From Liolophura sinensis (lineage: Eukaryota > Mollusca > Polyplacophora > Chitonida > Chitonidae), in NCBI RefSeq assembly GCF_032854445.1, contig NC_088295.1, positions 13,193,385-13,257,384 on the forward strand: a stretch of 64,000 nt of DNA, in the 5' to 3' direction. The first letter of the stretch is position 1. Each line of letters opens with the position of its first letter. Shown piece after piece: positions 1 to 14,132 of the stretch. The position numbers and the translations under genes were made by a program. A model generated the notes under the pieces. That model had not been told where the DNA came from. It did no database searches and saw only the letters and a list, made by a program, of their open reading frames with translations.

Positions 1-1
1 G

Positions 2-3000
2 ATGGTTGTCTCACTGTTCAGTTCCCCAGACAATGGCCTGCTCATTCAGGACAGCTACCCTCTGGATGATATTTACAACTCCCTCATGGCTGTCCAAGTC
101 CCCTACCATTATTTCCTCAGAAAGGTAAGCACCACATGTTTCTATGAATTTCACACGAATACATGCTCAGCTGAAGTCACTGGACCAGATTGTAGAAAGG
201 GAGATAACCCAATTAAGTTATACTTTGCCAGCATAAACATCAGCAACTTGGCGAATTCAGCCTCTTTGTTTATGGGTCATTTAGGATGCCTTACTGTATA
301 GGGAATTTAGGTATAGACTTAAGTCTCCTAAGAGGGAGTTTCAAGAGCTGAGATTGTTAAAGCGCTGTCTTACTGCAGGTGTTGGGAGGCCCATCCCAAG
401 GAGGTCACGCTTTCAAATTCGACTCTTTGCTGTTTCCATCCCGAAATTAAATCAGGAAGTTTGTCAGGTTCTAGTGGGTCACTTCAGTTTCCTCTTATGT
501 GCTGTCATTTGAATATGAGTGAGGTGTTAAACACCGGCAAACAAATACATGAATCTCCTCAGTAATTGTGTATTTTTGGATTTTTTATATGGAAGAATTA
601 AGTCATCAAATAACCATTGTTTTGCCTTCTGTCTGCAGCCTGGAAATATTCAGGTATTATATTAGTTAATATCTACAATTACATGTAGAATTGTACTTTG
701 CGTCACTGACATGACATGTTCTTCAGTAGATAATATGTGAAAGGCACTTAATGATAGGTGTACTTGTACTAAATATACTTTAGGCAAATTCTACGAAACT
801 TCATTCATTTCCTTTGTAACTTCTTGATAAACTTTGGCCAACTAGGACTAAACTTTGCTAAAGTTAGTTCTCAAAAGGCTTGAGATCTGGGGCTGATTCC
901 ACATATCTGACTTAATTCAGAACTTCAAACGGTGTCACAGTGTTCAGTTCACAATGAAGATAAAGTTTTGACACATTTGCCTGAAGATAACATTGATGAG
1001 GTGGTTAAAATTTTAATTTACACAGCTCAGAAATAAGGTCTGAAATCATATTTCAAATTTCTGACTTAAGTCAAAACTGGCTTTGTGTAATCTGCCCCTG
1101 GTATTTAAGAAGTTTGTTAGAAGGGTACACGGTACCCTCCCTATCATCTTTGTAGAGTGTATCTAAACTGACATCCTCCTTTTATTCTGTAGCTTCTTTT
1201 GTGCTCAAATTTGTTTTCTAGATTGTTCTCTAGACAGTGTTTTTTTTTCACTGTGTATATAATTTGTCACAGAACATGTGCTGTTTACTTTTTTAACAAT
1301 CTGTTTGATTTAATCTTCTTCATGCTTGTAGATGATGCTTAACATTTTGAAGTCTTTTAAGGACTTCTGAATTTAAAAAAGTTGACTTTAATGCTTATAA
1401 ATTAACACTTATCTATTCCCCCACAGTATCCATGATGTAACTGTTGGCTTATTGAACCAAATCACTACCCTTGTATGCTATTTAAATATTACAGTATTTT
1501 AGAATGTTTGGAATGAATGTTTAATGAAATAGTAAAATCAACTTTTAATAACTCTAATGGTATGTGGAATGATCATGGAAATAATACTGTTCATCCATTG
1601 TCACCCTTTAATGTGTACAGTGCATTTGCTGATCATTGAAATACTGATTACACATGCCAATATTTCTGATTGATGAAAGAAATCACTAGGGTGGACTTTC
1701 CCTTATTGATAAAAGGTGGCTATCAGAAAACAAGGTATTCACTTTGCTGTTACGGAAAGATTTACCTGTTATTTGTTGCAGTCTGAAGACACAAGTGATG
1801 AGCCTCCACCTGTAGTTAAAACTGAAAGCATGTACTCTGTGATAGAGAAAACCCCATTCTTCCCCAAAATGGTTTCCCGCAAAGTGATGCGTGACTTTGT
1901 GGGTTTGGAAAAAAGTGACAAGAACACTCGTGATGCTATGATGAACTTCAGCTTTTACCTGGCTGTGGGCAACATGGATGAAGCTTTTAAGGCTATCAAA
2001 CTCATCAAGAGGTAACGTCATGTCAAGCTCTGCAGATAGTGAATTTTGCGAACACTTATCAAGGTGAAGGAGTAAATTTGCACGCCAGACTAATTAGGAG
2101 CTAAACTCCTGTTATCCATGTGTACTTAGGACACCATGACAAAAATGTGCGGGAAATCTGTTTATTTTGTTCCCAAATTACATGTGTAACATAAATTACT
2201 TACCATCAAACTGAAATACAGTGTACTGGACCTTATTACTAAAGAGTTTTCTAATCTGATGTATTGTGTAGTGAGTCAGTGTGGGAGAATATGGCTAAGA
2301 TGTGTGTGAAGAGTCGCCGCCTGGACGTGGCTAGCGTGTGTCTGGGAAACATGGGACATGCCCGTGGGGCCAAGGCTCTCAGGGAGGCCCAGAAGGAACC
2401 AGAACTGGATGCCCGGGTGGCCATGCTGGCAATACAGCTAGGCCTAAATGTGAGTGCTGTAATTTTTCAACCTTTTAGAATGTTTGCAGGGTGTTTATTC
2501 AAACATATTCTGAAGGCATTATTATGTGTAGACTGATAAAATTATACATGTAGCCCTTTTGTGATGCCTGAATTTGGTCAATCCAGCAAATGTAGTTTGT
2601 TTCCAAAGTGAAGTGAAAAAGATGCAGAGTCACACTAAAACTTACTGTTTCATGTGCAGAAAGGTTGAGCAACTAGGGTAGTTCCTGGCAGATATTTGAG
2701 TGCGGATTTACATAGATGTACAGTAAACAGGGATAAACATTGGAGAAAAGACAGCACTAAACCAAAGTTATGTGCATCGATGAAATAATCCCAGAGGAAG
2801 CTTAAAGAGCATAACATTTTACATTTGCGATGTTCCACAACTCATATATTGTGGTTCAAAGTAAGCAAAATCAAGCACTTTGAGACAGTGGAAAGTGCCA
2901 TCATGTTATCAGGGTTTTTTTTCAGTCAGACACGAGTTATTTCTATACACCCAGGAGGCACCTGTTTCCGCTTATGTCAGGCACACCCTGTTTTGCCTGT

Positions 3001-6000
3001 TTTAACCATATGTACGTGGAATATGAGTGACACAGCATCATGTTTCTGGTTAGTCTAACATGGCATGTCCCATGGCCTCATAAGAATTCCTCTTAAAAGT
3101 TCCTTTATAGAGCTACAGAGCACATGAGAAAAAATGTCTCTGACTGTTTTAATAGGTCTATTTTCACCCCTCTTCTTAAATAACGCAGTTTATATTATTT
3201 ATTGTGTTTTGTCTTTTAATTGTCCAGGGTAATTTTAAGGATGTTCAAGAGCTGAGCTAAGTATTTAATCAATACAAAGAAACACATCAAAGCCTTCTAG
3301 GTTTATTTCCAATCATATAAGCAAACGAACATGGATGATACATGTACCACATGGTGAACTTGTTGTATGAGCTCTATATGTTTTTATACCGTTTGTGCTA
3401 GTAGAAATTTTACTTCATACAGCATAGTGAAAGAAGAGTTACAAATATGTTACAATGAAAAGAAAATATGCATGAAGAGAATTAAGACATGCATGTACAT
3501 GTGTACAATGTATGCTTTTACAGTTACCACAGATTCAGACTCTGCTGTCATCAGAGTTGAATTGCTGGAAATATGAATCTTTAAATGTCATTCTCTTGAG
3601 AGTAAATAAGAATTTGTTTTTCTCAGTAATAGTTAGGATCACCACATGCAACTTTTTTGTTGATATCTAGCTATGCAGAAAGGATCTGCACCTGTCAGTC
3701 ACCTAAATTTACACATTTTAATGGTCAAGATGATTTAATGCTTTGTGTGTTTTAAATGTTTCTGCCTTCTCTGTTAACAGGAAGATGCTGAAAGACTTCT
3801 GAAAAACTGTAAAAGATACGACTTGCTGAATCAGTTTTATCAGAACATGGGGCAGTGGGGCAAGGTATGAACTTCGCTCTTGGTATATTTTGGTTTTGAG
3901 CACTTATCAGATGTCATTTGCAGGTGACAGATATTTATTTGTTCCTAGTTGTTTACCGAGATCACAGTGTAATGTTGAGCATGCCTTTCTCTTGTGTCTA
4001 TTACAGGCCATGGAGACAGCAGAGATGTATGATCGTATACACCTGAGATCCACCTATTATAATTACGCTAAACACCTGGAGGCTAAAGGGGATGTTAATC
4101 AAGCGGTGCCCAAGTAAGGCAGCCTTAGGCTAGGATAGTGATTATGAGTTGGGTTTTACCCCAAGGCTAATGGATGTCATCTTGTCGAGGCAACTGTCCT
4201 ATTTATGAACATTTCTGGCCATGCATTGCTGCCATTACTCTCTCTCTCTCTCTCTCTTTCTCTGTCTCTGTCTCTCTCTTCTGTCCCAGTTTCCTCCCAC
4301 CATAATGCTAGACGCCATTGTATAAGTGAAATATTCTTGAATACAGCGTAAAACACCAATCAAATAAATAAATAAATTTCTCTCTTCTGATGAATTTGAA
4401 ATATGACTTGTACAAACAGGGGAAGCCTCTCAAGATATCTCATTTTTGCCTTATATTATGATGCTTTGTAACCAAAATGCATGGAAAACTGAATATGAGG
4501 TTTAAATTACATGTAAGATAATATGATTAATATAAGTAATATGAAATACATATCTTAAAATAAATATACATGTAGTTATACATACCAGTCTTTTTGACTT
4601 TCCAGCTACGAGAAATCTGACACCCACCGCTTTGAAGTTCCCCGCATGCTATTTGATGAGCCCGATGCTTTAGAAGCTTACATCATGAAGAGCAGAGACA
4701 TGTGAGTGCATGTAAAATCAGCATACATGGACATAAAGTAGTCAAATCTACAGCCATATGTAACATACCTGACTCTTTATTGAAGTACAAGTCTATAAGA
4801 TTACAAGAGTAATCTTACAAGATTATATATGTCATAAACCTTTGGGGAGGGCTAGGCCATCACCAGGCTCAATACTTCAGAACGGTTTTTCACAACAGGT
4901 TTTTTACTATACATTAACTACAATATATATGTATATGTAATACTGGCATTTTTGAAGCTTATATGGTAATTTGCAGTTTGATCAGATATGTAATCTTCAA
5001 TAATGGTAATGTAGATGTACTTGCATACATGTTTATATGCTTGTCCTCTGTATGTACTTCAGGAGTTTACGGAAGTGGTGGGCCCAGTACCTGGAGAGTA
5101 CAGGGGACATGGATGCTGCTTTGCAGTTCTATGAGGCAGCTCAAGATTACCTATCCCTGGTCCGCGTCTACTGTTACTGTGGCAGTATGGATAAGGTCAG
5201 ACATCCACTGATCATAACGTTTGTGATTACTACAATACTGCTTGCTGTATTTTCCAAGATGAGGTTAATAACCAGTTTTCATGAAACATACCACTTTGTC
5301 ATATCTTGTAGCAGTATATATATGTATATAAATTAAGATGGGCTACAAAGATTACATATGATCTGACAATGATATACTTGTAACCTTTGCTTATGGTTTT
5401 GCAGTTTGTACAACACCAACATTTATATAATCAATGGTTATTACAGATATAAAGGTGTATTGTGATGTTTCCAGGCTTCTGACATCTGTAACGAGACTGG
5501 AGATAAGGCTGCCTGTTATCATCTGGCTCGGCAGTTTGAGAATCAGGATCTTATCAAAGAGGCCATCCATTTCTTCACTAGGGCTCAGGCCTACGGAAAT
5601 GCTATACGGCTATGTATGGTAAGTTCATTAATGTCTGGCTTTGAGCAAGGAATTTCTACATTCCCCAGGTCACCTTTTTCTTCATGCTCAGTTGGCAAAT
5701 AACAGTTGATGGCATTTTTCATTTGTTCCACCATTAAGTAAGGTATATCAGCCTAAAACAGGAGAGGATGGTGATCCTCCACCCTTGGCCACCGTTGGCC
5801 ACCATATTTCCCATGAGTTTCCCATTTTAATACGGTCAAATAAATGAATACTATATCTTTGTATAAACAGCCATGGAAAATATAATCTTCCTCACATGCA
5901 CTGGTGTAGAATCAACAATAAGGCTGACCTATTTCTGATGGCTTCAGTTGTGAAAGTGTTGTAATTAATGTCGTAAATAGATTCACATAATACAAGATGA

Positions 6001-9000
6001 TGTTCCCAGAATGTTATCTTCCTCTCCCTGACCTTTGTAGGAACATGGCTTTGAGGATCAGATCCTGAACCTGGCTCTCCTTGGCAGGCCGGACGACATG
6101 ATGGATGCAGCCAGGTACTTTGAACAGAGGCCTGGCATGCAAGACAAAGCAGTCATGTTATTTCATAAGGTATGGCTGTTTGTGTAGTAAATATATGTAC
6201 ATGTCTTGAGTTTATCTCCTGGAGCAGCAGTAGTAGTAGTCATAGGTTTCTTTCTTAAAATTTTATTGCTCTCCTTTACATAATAATTTACATCATAAAA
6301 CACAGAGCAGAAAATTCTAAAAATTTCAGATTTTGAGCATACTGTTCAAAATTCCATTGTTAATAGGCCTTACTTATCTGTTTCGTCTTTTCAGGCTGGG
6401 AACTTTGCTAAGGCTCTTGACCTGGCCTTCACTAGCAAACAGTTTGGGGCTCTGCAGATGATATCTGCTGATCTTGACGAGCACGCTGATCCAGCCTTGT
6501 TACAGCGCTGTGCTGATTTCTTCCTGGACAATGGCCAGTATGACAAGGCTGTGGACCTGCTGGGGCTGGGTAAAAAGGTGAGGCAGGGCTAAGCTGGTCA
6601 ACTCAGTTTGTGTCAACCCTTATCTGACTAGCAATAATGTCTGTCGTCCGCCACGTACAAATGTATACATAAAGATATCTCATGCTGCCAAATAGCTATC
6701 CTAATGCTGGGATGTTTTCTGGTGATATGAGACAATCCACTGTGAGAGTACAGAAGTGTTTGGTGCTGGCCATTTCGGAAGGTAACTGAATTTGCGTTGG
6801 ATTGCCTGATATACTCAGATTGTAAGATTTTTTCTTGGTGGGTCATATCCAGGTTGTTATGGTTATGTTCATGCTCAAGATTTTACAGGGTTTGAGTCTC
6901 ATTCTTGACCCACACAGATGTGATTTGGAGGTAGATGTGTCTGTTGCTGTTTTAGTACTGGGATGCTCTGAAGATCTGTATGGAGCAGCATGTGATCATG
7001 ACAGAGGAGTTAGCTGAGCGGATGACCCCAGAAAAGGGAGACGGAGAGAATGATGTGCTGGAGAGGAACAAGATACTGGAGGGGATAGCTGAGGTCAGCA
7101 TGCACCAGGGACAGTATCACATCGCTACCAAGAAGTTCACTCAGGCAGGAAACAAACTCAAGGTCAGCTTCATCTGTAATATCTGTGATTTTCCAGCTGT
7201 TGTGGATTTTCACTTTACTTTCAGCTTTTCTAATCTGAGTAATTACCTAGAATTTTTTACAAAATATATATGCATTTAGGCAGACCAGACTATTGCTATT
7301 CAGTAACATTAACGTTTATGTATGTATTTATTTTTTATTTATTTTGTATTTATTTATTCGATTGGTGTTTTGCACCAAATAATGTTTCACTTATGCAGTG
7401 GCTACCAGGTGCAACATACTGAGCAGAGCCTGTGGAGGTTGGGTGGGGTGGGGGGAACCACAGCTATCTGCAGGTTACTTACATTAATGTAGTAATAGAT
7501 TTGTCATTATGAAATATTGCCAAAGTGTATAGCCTAAACATTCATTCATCCAAGGGTCAAATGTATTAATACCTTTAGATTTTAACATAAACATATACAT
7601 CCTTACTCCCACACCTCTCTTCCCAAAGCATATGATATTAATGTCACAGTTGTTCTGTTTGGGTGTACCTGTATTTATGTTTTCAGGCTATGAAGGCATT
7701 GTTGAAGTCTGGCGATACAGAGAAGATAGTTTTCTTTGCTGGTGTTTCCAGACAGAAGGAAATCTATGTGATGGCAGCAAATTACCTCCAGTCATTGGAC
7801 TGGCGAAAAGACTCTGAGATCATGAAAAATATTATTCAGTTCTACACCAAAGGCCGAGCTCTGGACTCTTTAGCTGGATTCTATGATGCCTGTGCAATGG
7901 TAATAAATATAGGATGAATCACACACAGTATGCTGTCTTTTTTGTCCATTTTCTGCTGTATGATTGATTTCCATAAAAAAAAAAAAAACAGGAAACTACT
8001 CATCCTTGGTAGTAACACTTCCTTCCTTAGCTGGTTTATCTTCTGTAAATGACCCTATTTGTACTGTTTCAGGTGGAAATAGATGAATACCAAAACTATG
8101 AGAAAGCCCTGGGGGCTTTGGGGGAGGCTTACAAGTGTATGAGTAAAGCCAAGATGGCCAATGAGTCACTCCAGGAGGAAAAATTAGGCATCATTAAACA
8201 CAAACTGACTCTCATCAAGAAATTTGCTATGGCAAGAAGGTGAGGCATATCTTTAGTACTCTGCCTTGACAAATGACCATGAGAGTTATCTGACAGTTTA
8301 TAATTCTGCACTGTACGGCTGTTGTCCTGTCTTCTCTGCTGATAGAAGTTTTCAATAAGTCACTTACTGTTACACATGTATGTATACCTTACTCTCATCA
8401 CCCTGGGTGTTTAGGTTTTATAATGTTTAGCTTCATTGTCTTCAGCATTGAGGGAAATATTTTGAAAAGTTTGTATCGCATTTGTCTTGATGGTGTGTAA
8501 AATTTGCCTCTTATTGTGCACTACTGTATTCTGTGATGCTTCATTTCCTGATTCCTTCATTCCCTGGCTGTCCTCAGGTCATATGAGGAGGATTCTGAGG
8601 AGTCTGTACGTCAGTGTCAGGTCCTCCTTGAGGAGCCAGGAGTTGAGTCCGCTGTCCGTATTGGAGATCTTATAGGCTTCATTGTTGAACACTTTGCCAG
8701 GAAGGAGAAGTGGAAAGTGGTGTGTAACTGACTTCATCTATTATTGTGTACCATCTGAACATTAAAATGTAGTCTTCCCAATTAGTATGTGTGGATGAAA
8801 GACCATATGGAAGTGATTTTGTGTAATCAGCCTTGTAAAACATAATTCATGTTGATACTTTGGTTTTCTATTTGAAAAAAAACTCAAGCTGTGCACCAGT
8901 TATCCTGCGCAAAGAATATTTATTTGCTTGATGTTTAATTTTGTACTCGAGCATTTTTCACCTACATGAAAGTCAAGTTCAGTCAGATATTTGTATAAAG

Positions 9001-9654
9001 GAACAGGAGTGCTCAAAGTAGACTAGCTAAAACACACAACCTCGTTGTTCATAGGCCTGATAGTGCTTAATATCTGTGTGAGGGCACCTCATAAAGAATG
9101 TTGCTGAGCACACAAGTACAAATGTAACTGTTTAAGAAAGTGTGTATTGAGTGCATCGATGCTTGCTGGTGTTATTCATAATAATGAAATCAAGGCGATC
9201 AATGCTTAAATGTAACAAAGGTTTCACAAGCCTTTGATCCACATGCCGGGATCATTATCAAGTGACTAACCACATTATTTCCTAAATTTGGCTAGTTTCT
9301 TGAGGTCCACTAGTAGTCTGCGAAATCCTTGTCCATAGGAATGAATTATTACAGCTAAAGACTCATAGTGGTCCTGTTATTATTACTGAACCCACGTACA
9401 AGTATGAGTCTAGCAGTATATGATGTTATTCATGTTATACATTTCAGGCCTACAACTACATTGAGGAGCTGAGAATGAAAATGCCATCTGCAAATTTGTC
9501 CTATTACGTGGACATGAGAACAATAGAAGCCATATACCGTGCCTTAGATCTGCCGCTGGGTAGTATCATGAATAACAACAAGCTCAATGGTTACCGAGGC
9601 TCACCTGAGGAGGATGGAGAAGAGGTGGAGGAGGAGGTTGTGGAGGAACAGTAA
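2..9654 (+). CDS. IFT140: IFT140, intraflagellar transport 140 homologue (3' part, 15 coding exons)
   Basis: Encodes the C-terminal ~780 residues (vertebrate protein about 1,460) of IFT140, a core IFT-A subunit for retrograde transport and membrane-protein entry in cilia. Exons: 2-124, 1782-2011, 2272-2449, 3781-3864, 4007-4113, 4606-4701, 5063-5195, 5475-5618, 6041-6169, 6395-6577, 6956-7162, 7687-7899, 8073-8239, 8578-8719, 9448-9654. All introns are GT-AG and every phase joins without a frameshift. The N-terminal WD40 part lies left of the window; what is seen is the end of the linker and the TPR-like helical solenoid. Landmarks recalled from the family include [110 protein letters not shown] and the acidic end EEVVEEQ. 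Stop TAA is at 9652-9654; vertebrate IFT140 ends in a similar acidic tail, so this is probably the true stop. Confidence 0.96.
4238..4280. repeat. CT microsatellite
   Basis: Nearly pure CT dinucleotide run with a few interruptions in an IFT140 intron, directly 5' of a SINE fragment. Confidence 0.85.
4282..4377 (+). mobile_element. SINE family 1 fragment (3' half)
   Basis: Holds the conserved tail block of the commonest SINE here: TTTCCTCCCACCATAATGCT, then a GTATAAGTGAAATATTCTTGA-like stretch, AAACACCAATCAAATAAATAAATAAAT. Sense orientation within an IFT140 intron; the tRNA-like head is missing. Confidence 0.8.
7321..7476 (-). mobile_element. SINE family 1, degenerate 5'-truncated copy
   Basis: Reverse-orientation copy in an IFT140 intron starting with TTTATTTATTCGATTGGTGT. 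Only the tail and central region can be followed and it is strongly diverged, with a G-rich expansion near 7440-7456. Confidence 0.65.
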
Positions 9655-11524
9655 GTGGGAGGAGCGCAAACAAATGGGTGTTGTCATGACCCAACATGAA
9701 GCAGCATTAACACTGGGTAAAGGTCACAACACTGTATCACCAATCACTGCTTTTCCAGATTTACCAGTTGTCTGTGATGTCTAGTGAAGCTTGTTACAAC
9801 AGCCAGACTGGATTCAGAGAGAGCAGAAATACTCCCAGGAATGCAAGACCATAACATAAAATGTGATTTTCGGGACTTGTTTGTAGTGAGGCTGTGCTTA
9901 CTCTTATCTGTTTTCGCAAGTCAGACAGACTTGAGCATAAACACATGCAAATGTTTGAGAAACTCTGCATGGAGTTTATTTATTTACATGCTTCTTAAGA
10001 AGGAAATGAACATTTGGGAACTAAGGTAATATGGGTTAATACAGCATAATTATACAATTATTTTATTCCAATGAATCACAGTCAAATAAGTATATTTGTG
10101 ACATTTATGTGTATGTATCTCTCAGTCTTGTATCACACATTTACACAGGTACAGGGTCACAGGTAGCACTATCTCCAACACAGATCACATCAAGTGTGTT
10201 TTCAGTGTGATTTTTGTGATGATAAAATTCCATGTGTGATTTATTAGCATAGTATTTTTTGCCGAGTATGTGTAGTTACATTTACTTTACAGTCCAAGAA
10301 AACGTGACATTGATATTTGTCAGATGTTTTTGAATCTCGGTTCTAAGTGTTCAGTTTCCTATATTTCCAGGTGAATATTCTGCTGAAACATTCCACTACA
10401 TCCGTCACACAGCATCCAGTGTTCATAAAACTTACTAACCAATAGAATCTGCATGTTTTTGTATGACACTTTTTCTAGGACCTTATCACCATGATAGGCA
10501 CTATTACTCAAACCATTTTTCACCTGTGCAGATTTTACCTGTTGCAACATGTTTACATTTAACTCCGTCCAAAGGTTACAACAGCAAAAACTTCACCCGA
10601 CGATGTCTGTGTGTTACTTGAATCTCTCATCTTGAGTGTATAATGTATGTGGGTGAATGTACATATTAGCAATCTAGTTTTGTCATTCCTTACGTGAACA
10701 CGTCCAGTCTAACTGAACTTCCATATGTGATTCTGAATCTATTATATATACAAGCATAAATATAATCAAATATATACATAATGCATGGATACATAATACA
10801 TATACAATCTGCATTCAATCTAATCTGTCTTCTTGTGGTTACCCTAAATTGCCTGTAAAGAGTACAGCAGTAAGGATAGAATTTACGTTAAAAAGCTACA
10901 TGTACTAGTGTGGGCCTGCAGGGCAAGTCCAGAAGGCATAATGTCTAATCCCTAAGTTTGGTCACAAAAATCCAGATGTGATAAAAATCATCTCATTCAT
11001 TTGTTAATTTAGGTTGTAATATTTGTACCTTGCATCATACTCCTTGTTCTATGTAAAGACTGAACCGGGTGTCCCTTTTTTAAACAGTTTTTTTTTCTAT
11101 AACATCTGTATTTCTTGCCTACTTGAGTGATCGGAAGGCTTCTCATTTACAGCAACAGTCCATGTGAATCCACAAAATACATGTACTTTTATTGTGAAGT
11201 ATTTTTTAAGTTTAAAAGTATAAAATTACAAATACGTATAACTTTCTGGACGTACCCTAACTTTTTAATCATGTTCTGTATGAAACCGTCCATGAATGAC
11301 TGATGTGCTGTTTTACAAAACTTTATTATGTATTGATGACCTGCAATTTGTCATAATCACGGAAGACAATATAAGGATTGTATGTTTGTTAGTTTGTAAC
11401 ATGATGGTTGTTTCTCTCTTTCGTATTGATGACGTATATGTGTACATTGAATCCATATATCCCGTCCCAGACTTGCGCTTCTTTCAGACCGTCCCTATTT
11501 AACAAGTTGTTATTTGACAATAAA
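9655..11524 (+). other. Probable 3' UTR of IFT140 with polyadenylation signal
   Basis: AT-rich stretch after the IFT140 stop with no credible ORF on either strand. A canonical AATAAA lies at 11519-11524 and is the best candidate poly(A) signal, implying a 3' UTR of about 1.9 kb. Earlier variant signals cannot be excluded. No transcript evidence is available. Confidence 0.45.
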
Positions 11525-11689
11525 ATGCCACAGGCAGATCCTGGTCTTATTGGTGGCCTTCACTTCGTTACCTTTGTAGCTTTATCATCTGTCATATTTT
11601 ACACTGGCCGAAAGGTTTAAAAGTGTTCTACACTTTGAAACCACTAATTAACGACGAATCTGGCCACGTTTGTATCAAGCGTCTTATGA

Positions 11690-12640
11690 CTTAAGTGAAA
11701 AATTCCAACGCAGCTGCAAATAAAATGCTTTGCTCTGGAAAGATTCAAATTTGTGTAGTGATTCATTACTGCAACACATTGTATTAACTGCAATTTGGGT
11801 TCTTTCCTGTTCTGGGTTTTCCTGTTTATGTTTATGTTAAACATTTTCCGAATGTTTGACAAACAGAATTGTGATATACCATGGAAATGCAAATGGAAAG
11901 CAATGAAACAACATATAGATAACCCAGGGCATATTGTCATTAAACGAGAAGACGGGTTTTACATTTGCCCATATTCATCTTAAATGTAGATGTTCACAGC
12001 TCACTTCCGTACACAAAGGTTGCGTATTTTGAATGGCTACAGAATTCCACGAGTTTGGACACCAGTTAGAATTTTCGTAAGTCATAATTCCACAGCAGAG
12101 ATGACGTTCCTATCAACAGATCGGGGCAAGTCATTCTTCGATGCAGCATCCCGTTTTAGGAAACAACCACCCATGAGATATGTGTGCGGAGTATATAACT
12201 GCACAGTTCTCGATTCATCAGTTATGTGTTCTGGCTAGACATTGCGAGGTTTCTCTACATACTAGTAGGTTATTAAACCATATTTGCGGATCAATATTGC
12301 AATCTAAAATTAATTCACGTCATGTCCGCAAAACCGTTAAAGCTATTAAACCTTTTCAAATTAGACTAGGCTTATGTGTTCTACTATCCCACAGACCTAT
12401 TGAAGTACAGATCTAGTGATGCTTGATTCGCATTACGAATAGACATGCAACTTTTCTTAATTGTTACAACTTAGAAAAAGATGATTTTCCATTGCATCTT
12501 CCTAGATTTGTCACGTATAGGGAAACAAACTTGTTTGAATAACCCTTTTGAACACACATTCTTCAAACAGAAGGATTTGGAAGGTGTTTTTCCATTGGTG
12601 CGAAGATGAAGTCCCAGATCAAATGAAATTCACTCGTACC
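11690..12640 (+). pseudogene. Possible decayed coding region, unidentified
   Basis: Forward frame 2 is almost open from about 11,795 to 12,238, broken only by TAA at 11981 and TAG at 11987. A second open stretch follows in frame 3 (12,180-12,416). The reading contains basic, cysteine-bearing segments such as CDIPWKCKWKAMKQHI and RYVCGVYNC. No start, splice sites or family could be recognised. It may be a remnant of a gene or transposon, or chance. Confidence 0.2.
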
Positions 12641-13340
12641 AAGAATCCTGTATGCCTTGATAAGGAAGTGTCTTGGAATATTATAGCAATATTATAGCCA
12701 TTATAGCAGCAATTCGTCTTGCTGTACGCTTTAGATATGTCCTTTTATCACAACCATGTACGCCCATATAGTCCTCATTTCTGTGTACTCAACATCTACA
12801 AGCTGACCTGCCAACGACCAGTCAAGGTTTGAAATCGGAAAGATAAGTACACTGTTCCACGTAAATATATACGTTAAAATTTCCCAGAAGCGTCCAGCAC
12901 TTCAAGAAGGACTTATACATAGTTGGTGGGCGTTCTTGGTTTAAAGGAGAAGAAAACATAATAATGACACCAAAATCAGATGAAGAGCGTCAAAACTCAT
13001 TTGTAAATATGGTCTTCAAAATTTTTTTCCATTTTTTTTTTTATCAGGAGGAAGGTTATTTGAAAATATTTTTGCAGGGTGGGTATTTGGGACCACCTTT
13101 TGGCATTTAACGTCGTTGCTTAATAATTTTCTAAATAAAGATGTGAAGCATTTCTTTGAATGTAAATTTGTTGGTTATATCCAAGCATATGCATTTAATC
13201 TGAATTATGATAATATTTATGAATATATTAAAAATACAGATACGATCAAAAACCCGGTTGAACACGTTTCTTAGCTGAAAAGACCAAATTTTAATGCAAA
13301 TATATTTATTAAACGTGTTACATCCTCATTTATAACACGT

Positions 13341-13578
13341 GCAGGTCGAGGTGGTTAGCACGCCAGCGCGGTGCAATGACCTAGGAGCCTCTCACCTGTG
13401 AGTTCAAGTCCAGCTCTTGTTAACTTCTTCTCTGGCTGTACGTGGGAAGGTCTGCCAGCAGTCTGCGGATGATCGTGGGTTTAACCCGGGATCTGCCCGG
13501 TTTCCTCCCACGATAATGCTGGCGGCCGTCATATAAATGAAATACTCCAATCATAAAATTCCAATTAAACAAATAAAG
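13341..13578 (+). mobile_element. SINE family 1, near full length
   Basis: Starts with a tRNA-like head (GAGGTGGTTAGCACGCCAGC, A-box-like). A B-box-like GTGAGTTCAAGTCC follows, then the central block TGCGGATGATCGTGGGTTTA and the tail CCAATTAAACAAATAAA. Lies in intergenic DNA downstream of IFT140. Confidence 0.85.
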
Positions 13579-14075
13579 CATTTATAACTTTATGATTACA
13601 CAAAGATTATATATACCAAAAGATGATCCCAAATGACCACCATACAAAAATAATTTCAAGTGTTTATGTAATTTTTATGTTTTTTACACCTTTAACGTTT
13701 ACTGCTTTCAAGTTCCGTTTTGGTCTCAGATGGACTGAACCATCTCGTTTTATTACGAATCGAAGTTGTGCCACATTCACCGAGTTGTCCAAAATGTATT
13801 CTCATATTCTGCTGTACAAACCAAAATACATTTAGACCGGGAAAGCGGACACGTCTTCCTTTTTTCCGAGTAACGTGTAAAGTAATCAGTATATACTAAA
13901 TATGGGACATGTCCCAAAAAAACATATCGCTGGAATGCTGGAAATTAGTGCATCCTGTAGTTACAGTAAATTATAGGTAAAAATATAGCCTTAAAGTTCG
14001 TGTGATATATATACAAAGGGCTCGAGTATCTATGCAAGGCCTGCATATAGTTGACAAATTGAGTTCCACTGCACC

Positions 14076-14132
14076 ACCCCCACCCCCCACCACCCACCCA
14101 CCCACCCCCACCCACCCACCCCCACCCCCAAT
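14076..14132. repeat. C-rich low-complexity tract (CCCACCCC)n
   Basis: About 57 nt of C runs separated by A. The minus strand reads as many runs of three to five G with one-base T loops, so it fits the G-quadruplex consensus; the plus strand could form an i-motif. Confidence 0.85.
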
